From Lysobacteraceae bacterium (GTDB lineage Bacteria; Patescibacteriota; Patescibacteriia; JAACEG01), in contig JAACEG010000006.1 in NCBI GenBank assembly GCA_011682665.1, positions 1 through 11,891 of the forward strand: a stretch of DNA of 11,891 nt, read 5' to 3'. Under the pieces are notes generated by a model. The model was not told where the DNA came from. It made no database searches and worked only from the letters and a program-made list of their open reading frames with translations. This document shows, in pieces, positions 1 through 5,429 of the stretch. The position numbers were made by a program, and so were the translations under genes. Each line of letters starts with the position of its first letter. Position 1 is the first letter of the stretch.

Positions 1-221
1 CCTCCCCTTTTAGGGGAGGCTAGGTGGGGTAAAAAATTGATAATTGAAAATTAAAATACCCCCTCTAACTTCCCCTATAAGGGGGAGAATAAAAAAAGAT
101 GTCCCCTAAAATAGGGGGAGAACTATAAAATAAAAATTCCCTTTATCAGAGGGACTATAAAATAAAAACTCCCTTTATCAGGGGGGGATTATAAAATAAA
201 AACTCCCCTTACAAGGGGAAG
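1..221. repeat. Array of short C-rich/G-rich hairpins upstream of parB
   Basis: Six short inverted repeats follow one another: CCTCCCC/GGGGAGG (1-7/13-19, loop TTTTA), CTTCCCC/GGGGGAG (69-75/81-87), CCCCT/AGGGG (103-107/113-117), TCCCT/AGGGA (138-142/150-154), a CCC/GGG pair around 171-187, and CCCCTT/AAGGGG (205-210/213-218). The last three are separated by nearly identical spacers built on ATAAAATAAAAA, at periods of about 32, 34 and 35 bases, so the right half is an imperfect tandem repeat. The first unit, with its CTAGGTGGGGT tail, looks like a dispersed intergenic palindrome and may continue left of the window. There is no coding signal. The spacing and sequence do not fit CRISPR or parS. 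Confidence 0.7.
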
Positions 222-238
222 AATAATAAAATAAAAAT

Positions 239-1108
239 ATGAAAAAAATAGGATTAGGAAGAGGGCTTAGTTCTCTTATTCCCAAAAAACAAAATATTGA
301 AGATTTAGAGGATAAAAATAATAAAGCAAAGGAAGGAGGAATTTTGTATATTAATATTAATTTAATAGACGCAAATCCCTATCAACCAAGAGAATATTTT
401 ACTGAAGAATCTTTGTCTGATTTAAGCGCTTCAATTAAAAAACACGGAATTTTACAACCATTATTAGTGAATGAACCAGAGCAGGGGAGATATGAATTAA
501 TCGCCGGAGAAAGAAGATTAAGAGCTTCTAAAAAGGCGGGATTAGAAAAAGTTCCTGTAATTATAAAGAATGTTGATAATTATCATAAATTGCAAATCGC
601 TTTATTAGAAAATATTCAACGGTCAGATTTAAATTCTTTAGAAGAGGCGAAAGCTTTTGAAAAGTTGTCTAAGGAATTTAAGATGACGCATAAGCAAATT
701 TCAAAACAGGTGAATAAAAGCCGTTCTTTTATTACAAATAGTTTGCGACTTTTAAATTTGCCGAATGAAATTCAAAAAGCGATTATCGCTGGAAAAATTG
801 GTTCCAGCCAGTCAAGATCTTTAGTTTCTCTTCCTGAAAAAGATCAAAAAAGATTATTTAAAAAAATAATTAGCCAAGGATTGACAGCTCATAATATTGA
901 AGATGAATCAAGAAAAATTTTAGTAAAAAGCCATTCCAGAGTTATAAAAAAAGATCCAATTATTCTAGATAAAGAAGAAAGAATAGAGCAGGCACTTGGC
1001 ACTAAAGTATCTATTAAAAAAAGAAATAAAACAGGACAAATTATTATTGATTTTTATTCATTAGAAGAACTTGATAATATTGTTAAAAGAATAATACATG
1101 CAAATTAA
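239..1108 (+). CDS. parB: ParB/Spo0J-type chromosome partitioning protein
   Basis: ParB binds parS sites near the origin, spreads as a CTP-dependent clamp and works with the ATPase ParA in chromosome segregation. The 289-residue length is normal for the family. It opens with the family signature GLGRGLSSLIP (residues 5-15). The N-terminal ParB/Srx domain shows box I NPYQPR (46-51), the nucleotide-binding box II GERRLRA (90-96) and the ENIQRSDLN block (124-132). A helix-turn-helix follows at about 148-171 (KQISKQVNKSRSFITNSLRL), and residues 240-289 would be the dimerisation domain. The ATG at 239 puts GLGRG near the N-terminus as expected. No Shine-Dalgarno sequence precedes it. A ParA gene would be expected nearby but is not in the window, and no parS-like TGTTTCACGTGAAACA was seen. 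Confidence 0.96.
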   Translation: MKKIGLGRGLSSLIPKKQNIEDLEDKNNKAKEGGILYININLIDANPYQPREYFTEESLSDLSASIKKHGILQPLLVNEPEQGRYELIAGERRLRASKKAGLEKVPVIIKNVDNYHKLQIALLENIQRSDLNSLEEAKAFEKLSKEFKMTHKQISKQVNKSRSFITNSLRLLNLPNEIQKAIIAGKIGSSQSRSLVSLPEKDQKRLFKKIISQGLTAHNIEDESRKILVKSHSRVIKKDPIILDKEERIEQALGTKVSIKKRNKTGQIIIDFYSLEELDNIVKRIIHAN

Positions 1109-1429
1109 TCTGGTTTATACATAATTTAGTTTTGAATTTCAATAATATTTTTAAAAAGCGCTAAATTCCTGTCTCTCCGGTCGGCCGGCAAAATTACAAA
1201 TTCTAAATAAATTCAAAATTTTAATTTTTTCCGAAGGAAAATAAATTCCCTATGGAGCAGGAAAAATTCAAAATTTTTAAATTATATTGTTTTGGATTTT
1301 GGATTTTAAACATTGGTGCTTATTTGTGATTTGTGATTTTGAAATTGTAATTTATTAATTAAAAAATTATAATTCAAAATATTTAACTGAGATTATTAAA
1401 GTTATTGCCAAATTGACTGGTAATTATGA
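1109..1429. other. Intergenic region between convergent parB and relA
   Basis: This 321-base gap contains no supportable gene. It holds a CCGG/CCGG hairpin near 1177-1189, an imperfect palindrome of about 70 bp centred near 1245 (GGAA/TTCC inner arms and AT-rich outer arms), one copy of a repeat found again upstream of the 167-residue gene, a TTTGTGATTTGTGATTT stretch near 1324-1340, and a second repeat copy touching the relA stop codon. No convincing hairpin-plus-T-run terminator was found for either convergent gene, although the palindrome near 1245 could act as one. Confidence 0.6.
1211..1268 (-). repeat. 58-bp dispersed repeat, copy 1 (minus orientation)
   Basis: Read on the minus strand, this segment aligns without gaps to 3085-3142 on the plus strand with about 11 mismatches (about 80% identity by eye). 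The best block runs from TAGGGAA to TTATTTT, and both copies end in AATTTTGAAT. The two copies bracket relA in inverted orientation. Confidence 0.7.
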
Positions 1430-1437
1430 CTAATGTT
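1361..1437 (+). repeat. 54-bp dispersed repeat, copy 1, running into the relA stop
   Basis: Bases 1361-1414 match 7956-8009 at 45 of 54 positions with no gap, and all nine differences are transitions. Weaker similarity continues to about 1437 and covers the last codons and the stop of relA on the opposite strand. In one frame both copies stay open for about 18 codons, but substitutions are not biased to third positions, so a coding remnant is unlikely. Confidence 0.65.
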
Positions 1438-2881
1438 TAATTTTACTGATAAGCGTAGAAAATATACCTTGGTTTTTCGCATATTTTTTAATATTATTTT
1501 TTGCTATTGATGTTTTAACAAATTTTAACCAATCTATATTTGGTCCTTTGCGATTTTTTTCAGTGATGATTTCCACTAAATCCCCATTTTTTAATTTTGT
1601 ATCTAATCTCTCAATTTTTTCATTAACAATGGCGTTAACACATTTATTGCCTATCTCCGTATGTACCTGATAAGCAAAATCAACAGGAGTTGCACCAATC
1701 GGCAAATCAACCACATCTCCCTTAGGAGTAAAAACAAAGATTCTATCATTAAAAATATCAAATTTTAATTTTTTCATATAATCTTTACTGTTTTTTGCGT
1801 TTCTTTGGATTCTAAGGACGTCATCCATCCATTTTGAATAAGGTTGAGTGGGATTTTTGTATCGCCAATGAGAAGCTATCCCGAAAATTGCTTCTTCATG
1901 CATTTGTTTTGTTCTAATTTGAAATTCTATTAATTTTTTTTCTGGACCAAAAACAGTAGTATGTAGAGCTCTATAGCCATTGGGTTTTGGAGTAGAAATA
2001 AAATCTTTAAACCGTCCCTTTTTAGGTTTCCAAAGCGTATGAATTACACCTAACATTTTATAACAATCTGAGATAGAATTGACCAAAATTCTCATAGCAA
2101 AAACATCATAGATTTCATTAAATTTTTTTTGCTTATTTTGCATTTTTTGCCAAATACTGTAGAGATGCTTAAAACGGCCGTTTATCTCATATTCTATATT
2201 ATCTTTTTTAGTTTCTTTAGAAATTATTTTTTTAACTTTATTAATTAATCTAGTTCTTTCTTTTTGTTGCTTTATCTCATATTTTTCTTTTAATTTTTTA
2301 TAATTTTTATTATCTAAATATTTAAAACATAAATCTTCAAGTTGCCATCTTAATCGCCATACTCCAAGCAGACCGGCAATGGGCGCGTAAATTTTTAAAG
2401 TTTCCTCAACAATCCTTTTTTGTTTATGTTCCGGAAGATAATTTAGAGTTTTAAGATTATGCAAACGATCAGCAAATTTTATAACCATTACTCTTGGATC
2501 TTGCGCTGCGGCAATGAACATTTTTTTTAAGTTTTCAACATATCTATCAATTCCGCGATATTTGACTTTACCTAATTTTGTTATTCCTTCCACTAACTTT
2601 TCTATTTCTCCCCCAAAATTTTTTTTAATTTCTTCAAGTTTGACATCAGTATCTTCTGGTACATCATGCAAAATTCCGGCGATTATAGTGGCTATATCTG
2701 TTTTAATCTCGGCTAAGGTTTGCGCTGTTGCCAAAGAATGGTAAATATATGGTTCGCCTGACATTCGTTTCTGTCCCTGATGCGCTTTTTTAGCAAAATC
2801 ATAAGCTAATCTAACCATATCTAAATCACTATTAGGATTATTTTTTTTAATTGTTTTTAAAAGTTTGTCAAATCGCGTCAT
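1430..2881 (-). CDS. relA: Bifunctional RelA/SpoT (RSH) (p)ppGpp synthetase/hydrolase, short form
   Basis: RSH enzymes make (p)ppGpp from ATP and GDP/GTP and hydrolyse it, setting the stringent response in the cytoplasm. The 483-residue product shows an HD hydrolase domain with H48, H72-D73, E76-D77 and D138-xxx-N142, the complete metal and catalytic set at the spacing of known Rel enzymes. The synthetase domain has GRFKHLYS (235-242), IYD (257-259), GRFKDF (289-294), NGYRALHT (301-308) and IEFQIRT (318-324). RFKD is the RxKD motif of bifunctional Rel/SpoT, not the ExDD of hydrolase-dead RelA. A TGS domain spans about 377-440. The protein ends roughly 40 residues later, so the helical, zinc-finger and ACT regulatory domains of 700+ residue RSH proteins are absent. 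I chose ATG 2881 because the longer reading frame (TTG at 2932) would use promoter bases as codons. The stop is TAG at 1430-1432. Confidence 0.95.
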   Translation of the reverse strand: MTRFDKLLKTIKKNNPNSDLDMVRLAYDFAKKAHQGQKRMSGEPYIYHSLATAQTLAEIKTDIATIIAGILHDVPEDTDVKLEEIKKNFGGEIEKLVEGITKLGKVKYRGIDRYVENLKKMFIAAAQDPRVMVIKFADRLHNLKTLNYLPEHKQKRIVEETLKIYAPIAGLLGVWRLRWQLEDLCFKYLDNKNYKKLKEKYEIKQQKERTRLINKVKKIISKETKKDNIEYEINGRFKHLYSIWQKMQNKQKKFNEIYDVFAMRILVNSISDCYKMLGVIHTLWKPKKGRFKDFISTPKPNGYRALHTTVFGPEKKLIEFQIRTKQMHEEAIFGIASHWRYKNPTQPYSKWMDDVLRIQRNAKNSKDYMKKLKFDIFNDRIFVFTPKGDVVDLPIGATPVDFAYQVHTEIGNKCVNAIVNEKIERLDTKLKNGDLVEIITEKNRKGPNIDWLKFVKTSIAKNNIKKYAKNQGIFSTLISKIKH

Positions 2882-2903
2882 ATAAAATAGATTAATTATT
2901 GTT

Positions 2904-2932
2904 ATTATATATAAAATAAATTTATTTTGCAA
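2904..2932 (-). promoter_or_regulatory. relA promoter (TTGCAA, 17-bp spacer, TATAAT)
   Basis: On the minus strand TTGCAA (2932-2927) is followed by exactly 17 bases and a perfect TATAAT (2909-2904). The ATG at 2881 lies 22 bases past the -10 box, giving a predicted leader of about 15 nt. The TTG of the -35 box is the same TTG that would start the longer 500-residue reading frame, so the promoter argues for the downstream ATG. Confidence 0.75.
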
Positions 2933-2993
2933 TATAATATAATTTTTTAATTTTAGGATTATAAATTTGTTTTTTCAAAGTGAAAGAATATTA

Positions 2994-3022
2994 TTCATTT
3001 TTTTTAAAAAAAGTGTTATAAT
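2994..3022 (+). promoter_or_regulatory. Extended -10 promoter upstream of the 167-residue gene
   Basis: TATAAT at 3017-3022 is preceded by TGT (3014-3016), forming an extended -10 element. The -35 position at a 17-bp spacer is TTCATT, a poor match, which extended -10 promoters tolerate. It would start transcription near 3029 and give a leader of about 260 nt that includes the repeat and hairpins before the ATG at 3290. Confidence 0.5.
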
Positions 3023-3084
3023 AAAATTATACAAACATATAAACATTTAAACATAATTTAAAATAATATAATTCAGAAACTTTA

Positions 3085-3142
3085 AATTTTACTTGCCCCG
3101 TAGGGAACTTATTTTACTTTGGGGAAAATTGAAATTTTGAAT
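3085..3142 (+). repeat. 58-bp dispersed repeat, copy 2 (plus orientation)
   Basis: This is the plus-strand counterpart of 1211-1268 (about 80% identical in reverse complement). It contains GCCCCGTAGGGAACTTATTT, and its CCCC/GGGG ends (3095-3098 and 3121-3124) could pair as a hairpin. It lies in the predicted leader of the 167-residue gene. Confidence 0.7.
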
Positions 3143-3154
3143 CCCAATCAGAGA

Positions 3155-3220
3155 CTAAGCAGCCTTTAGCTTAGCTGATATTTGTGATTTGTAACTTTGC
3201 CTACTTGCCGGCGAGGTAGG
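3155..3220. repeat. Two hairpins in the leader region
   Basis: CTAAGC (3155-3160) pairs perfectly with GCTTAG (3169-3174) across an 8-base loop. CCTAC (3200-3204) pairs with GTAGG (3216-3220), and the stem can extend two more pairs through a G-T wobble around a GCCGGC centre. They are GC-rich islands in otherwise AT-rich DNA, like the other intergenic palindromes here. A regulatory role is possible but not shown. Confidence 0.5.
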
Positions 3221-3289
3221 AACTTGGCGCTTTAAAAATTTTGTATCTTACATTATTGTTTTACATTTTAAGTTTCAAATTTGTATTTT

Positions 3290-3793
3290 ATGCCAGAAGA
3301 ACCAAAAAAAATATTTTATAAAAAAGTAGAAGATAGGGAAAAGATATCAGATGAAGATAAGATTAGGTATGAAAGAGAAAAAAAAGAACAGAAGTTTGAA
3401 AAAGATATAGATAATAAATTAACTAAAGAAGAGGTTTCCGAGGAAGGTTCTTTGCAAAATGTTTTAGCAAAAGTCCCAATAAATCAGCATCCTTTGCAAA
3501 AGACAACCAATCTTATTGAGATAGAAAATATTTTAAGCCAAGGTTTAGAAAATATTTATAATGGATTGCCTTCTAAAAAACAATTAGAGGTTAAAAAGAA
3601 AGGGGAAGAAACCGCTTTGAAAATATCTCTATTATTACAAAGAACAAAAGTTAAAGTCAAAAATATTATAAAATTGATTAAAAATTGGCTAAAAGCTATT
3701 CCTGGAATCAATAAATTTTTTCTTGAACAAGAAGCAAAAATTAAAACAGATAGATTGCTTAATTTGAAAAAAAAGATTAAAATTTGTAAATAA
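3290..3793 (+). CDS. Unrecognised charged, probably helical protein (167 aa)
   Basis: I do not recognise this family. The 167-residue product has no signal peptide or clear membrane helix. Residues 1-50 are very rich in Lys/Glu/Asp and look disordered or coiled. Residues 74-150 are better ordered, with amphipathic helix character (IEIENILSQGLENIY at 76-90, KKKGEETALKISLLLQ at 102-117) and a short hydrophobic turn (WLKAIPGINKFFLEQEAKIK at 133-152), which looks like a real folded segment. ATG 3290 is preferred over an in-frame TTG at 3281, because most genes here start at an ATG right after a short T run, as this one does. The gene lies 111 bp before pilM on the same strand, but pilM appears to have its own promoter overlapping this gene's 3' end. 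A pilus role is only a guess from position. Confidence 0.75.
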   Translation: MPEEPKKIFYKKVEDREKISDEDKIRYEREKKEQKFEKDIDNKLTKEEVSEEGSLQNVLAKVPINQHPLQKTTNLIEIENILSQGLENIYNGLPSKKQLEVKKKGEETALKISLLLQRTKVKVKNIIKLIKNWLKAIPGINKFFLEQEAKIKTDRLLNLKKKIKICK

Positions 3794-3812
3794 TTTAAGA
3801 GTTTGCTATAAT
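3784..3812 (+). promoter_or_regulatory. pilM promoter (TTGTAA, 17-bp spacer, TGC-TATAAT)
   Basis: TTGTAA (3784-3789) overlaps the last codons of the preceding gene. It is followed by a 17-bp spacer and a perfect TATAAT (3807-3812) with an extended -10 TG at 3804-3805. It is the best-formed promoter in the window. Transcription would start near 3819, giving an AT-rich leader of about 86 nt before pilM and probably serving the downstream pil genes. Confidence 0.7.
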
Positions 3813-3904
3813 AAACAAAAATAAATATTTTAATAATATTTTAAAAGTTTTTAATTTAAGATTGGTTTATTTTTAGAAAATAAGTATTTTAATAAAAATA
3901 ATTT

Positions 3905-5077
3905 ATGAGTTTATTTAGTTCAGATTATAGTTATTTAGGAATCAATCTAGGAACTTCCAGCGTTAAATTAGTGGAATTAGCAAATAATAATGGAGTTCCT
4001 CATTTGCTTACTTATGGTTTTACAGAGCAATCAATTGATATTATTAAAGATGATTCTGAAGCGGCTAGAAGAGAAATTGTAAGGATTTTAAAACAGTTAT
4101 GCAATGAAGCGCAAGTGAGTAGCAATAAAGTAATTACGGCTTTACCTACCTTTTCTGTTTTTTCTTCTGTTATTAGTATGCCAAGAATGAGTAAAAAAGA
4201 CTTATCTTCCGCTGTCCTTTGGGAGGCAAAAAAGATTATCCCAATGCCTTTTGAGGATATTATTTTGGATTGGTATGTGCTCAATGAAGATTCAAATACG
4301 CAATCTTCCAAGTTTAAAGGTTTTTTTAAAAGAATCAAAAAAGAAGCAAATGAAGAAAAAAAAGATAATAATAAAAAAGATATAAAAAATTCATTGTCTA
4401 ATAATCAAAAAAAAAATGAGGATATTAAAATTCTTTTAACAGGAGCGCCTAAAAATTTAGTTACAAAATATATTGATATTTTTCAAAGAGCTAATTTGAA
4501 TTTGTTAAGTTTGGAAACTGAAATTTTCGCTTTAATTAGAGCATTGGTCGGGAATGATAAGTCAACTTTAATTATTGTTGATATGGGAGCAGCTTCAACA
4601 AATATTTCCTTAGTAAAGAATGGTTCAGTTATTATAAATAGGAGTATTGAATTGGGCGGAAAAAATGTTACCAGCGAAATTAGCCAAAATTTGAATGTCG
4701 CGTTTGAAAGAGCGGAACAATTCAAATTTGATATTGGGATTAATGCGGAAGGACAAGCAGATAGTTCAATCTTTAAATCAATAGAAAGCACTATGGTTCC
4801 TATTGTGGATGAAATAAAATATACAATTGATTTTTTTAAAAATCAATTGAATTTTAATGAATCAGGAAATAATAATATAGAAAAAATAATTTTAACTGGT
4901 GGATCATCTTCTCTTACTTATTTGCCCGAGTATTTATCTAAGAAATTAAATAAAAAAGTTTATATCGGAGATCCTATGGCTAGAGTAATCTATCCTGATG
5001 ATTTGAAATCTATTATTGAGGAGATTGGATCTAAATTGTCAGTTTCCGTAGGTTTGGCAATGAGAGAGATAGTATAA
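3905..5077 (+). CDS. pilM: Type IV pilus inner-platform ATPase-like protein PilM
   Basis: PilM is an actin/FtsA-fold cytoplasmic protein that binds the N-terminal tail of PilN and anchors the pilus alignment complex. The 390-residue product has the phosphate-1 motif GINLGTSSVKLVEL (12-25), phosphate-2 IVDMGAASTNISLV (224-237) and the adenosine motif ILTGGSSSLTYLPEYLSKKL (329-348), in the expected order. LWEAKKIIPMPFEDIILDW (105-123) matches the conserved PilM segment that follows the first motif. Unusual is a Lys/Asn-rich insertion at about 131-173 between subdomains, which accounts for length beyond the usual 350 or so residues. The ATG at 3905 puts the phosphate-1 motif at the normal distance from the N-terminus. 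No Shine-Dalgarno is visible. pilN follows after a 352-bp gap filled by palindromic repeats. Confidence 0.95.
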   Translation: MSLFSSDYSYLGINLGTSSVKLVELANNNGVPHLLTYGFTEQSIDIIKDDSEAARREIVRILKQLCNEAQVSSNKVITALPTFSVFSSVISMPRMSKKDLSSAVLWEAKKIIPMPFEDIILDWYVLNEDSNTQSSKFKGFFKRIKKEANEEKKDNNKKDIKNSLSNNQKKNEDIKILLTGAPKNLVTKYIDIFQRANLNLLSLETEIFALIRALVGNDKSTLIIVDMGAASTNISLVKNGSVIINRSIELGGKNVTSEISQNLNVAFERAEQFKFDIGINAEGQADSSIFKSIESTMVPIVDEIKYTIDFFKNQLNFNESGNNNIEKIILTGGSSSLTYLPEYLSKKLNKKVYIGDPMARVIYPDDLKSIIEEIGSKLSVSVGLAMREIV

Positions 5078-5101
5078 AAATTACAACAAATTTTCAATTT
5101 T

Positions 5102-5401
5102 CAATTTTCAATCAATGATTTAATTTTCAATTTTGAAATTATTATTTTTTATGTAGGAGCTGGTGACGAGAGCCGTTTCTACTGCGATTTTCATCTTTTG
5201 GTCAAATTTTCTTCAAATTTTTTTACCTTACCTTAGGGTAGGCTAAAAAAAATATTTAAAAAATTTGTCTCAAAACCTAAAAATTTTTACCCCGTTGCCG
5301 GCTGGCTAACTGGGGTCGTTACGAAAACGCTCTCGTCACCAGCCCCTATTTAAAAAAATTAACAATTTTTTATTGTTTGAAAATTGAATCATTGAAAATT
5401 G
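5102..5401. repeat. Nested 300-bp imperfect palindrome between pilM and pilN
   Basis: Outer AT-rich arms at 5102-5130 and 5377-5401 are reverse complements except for a 4-base insertion and one mismatch (core TGATTyAATTTTCAA). They lie at nearly equal distance (23 and 28 bases) from a GC-richer palindromic element at 5154-5348. Further TTTTCAATTTTCAATTTTC-type repeats extend the arms outward to about 5091 and 5420. The rest of the 352-base gap holds no gene. Confidence 0.7.
5154..5348. mobile_element. MITE-like palindromic element E1 (no transposase)
   Basis: The 20-bp terminal inverted repeats (5154-5173 and 5329-5348) begin TAGGRGCTGGTGACGAGAGC and match at 19 of 20 positions. The ends can be read as a TA dinucleotide flanking GG(A/G)GCTGGTG..., which would fit TA target duplication. 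The core 5176-5286 is about 91% identical to 6905-7015 in element E2, with 52 identical bases at 5200-5251 centred on CCTTACCTTAGGGTAGG. The right arm has an extra 30-bp GC-rich hairpin (5287-5316). At 195 bp it codes for nothing, so any movement would need a transposase from elsewhere. Confidence 0.65.
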
Positions 5402-5429
5402 GTTGAAAATTAAAAATTAAAAATTATTT

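Larger units (their letters stand above)
2882..3289. other. Divergent intergenic region between relA and the 167-residue gene
   Basis: The 408 bases hold the relA promoter (minus), an extended -10 promoter (plus), a 58-bp repeat copy, and two further hairpins: CTAAGC/GCTTAG (3155-3160/3169-3174, 8-base loop) and the near palindrome CCTAC...GTAGG (3200-3220). TTTGTGATTTGT near 3181-3192 echoes the stretch at 1324-1340. No gene was found. Confidence 0.65.

Noticed and set aside
123-238. CRISPR array upstream of parB
   Set aside because: The repeated part is AT-rich and the supposed spacers are near-identical hairpins, the opposite of CRISPR organisation. No cas gene is present.
1-238. parS site near parB
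   Set aside because: No sequence close to TGTTTCACGTGAAACA was found. The palindromes here are C-rich/G-rich and of different sequence.
1361-1437. Open frame (YLTEIIKVIAKL-like) shared by both copies of the 54-bp repeat
   Set aside because: Substitutions are not concentrated at third positions and neither copy has a start in a good context, so it is better seen as a non-coding repeat.
3281-3289. TTG start for the 167-residue protein
   Set aside because: The ATG three codons downstream is preceded by TTTT as in the neighbouring genes and the added residues carry no signal.
4012-4791. Two minus-strand reading frames inside pilM, and similar ones inside relA, pilN, pilB, the receiver gene and pilC
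   Set aside because: They lie opposite strongly supported genes, have no recognisable domains and are what AT-rich code produces by chance.
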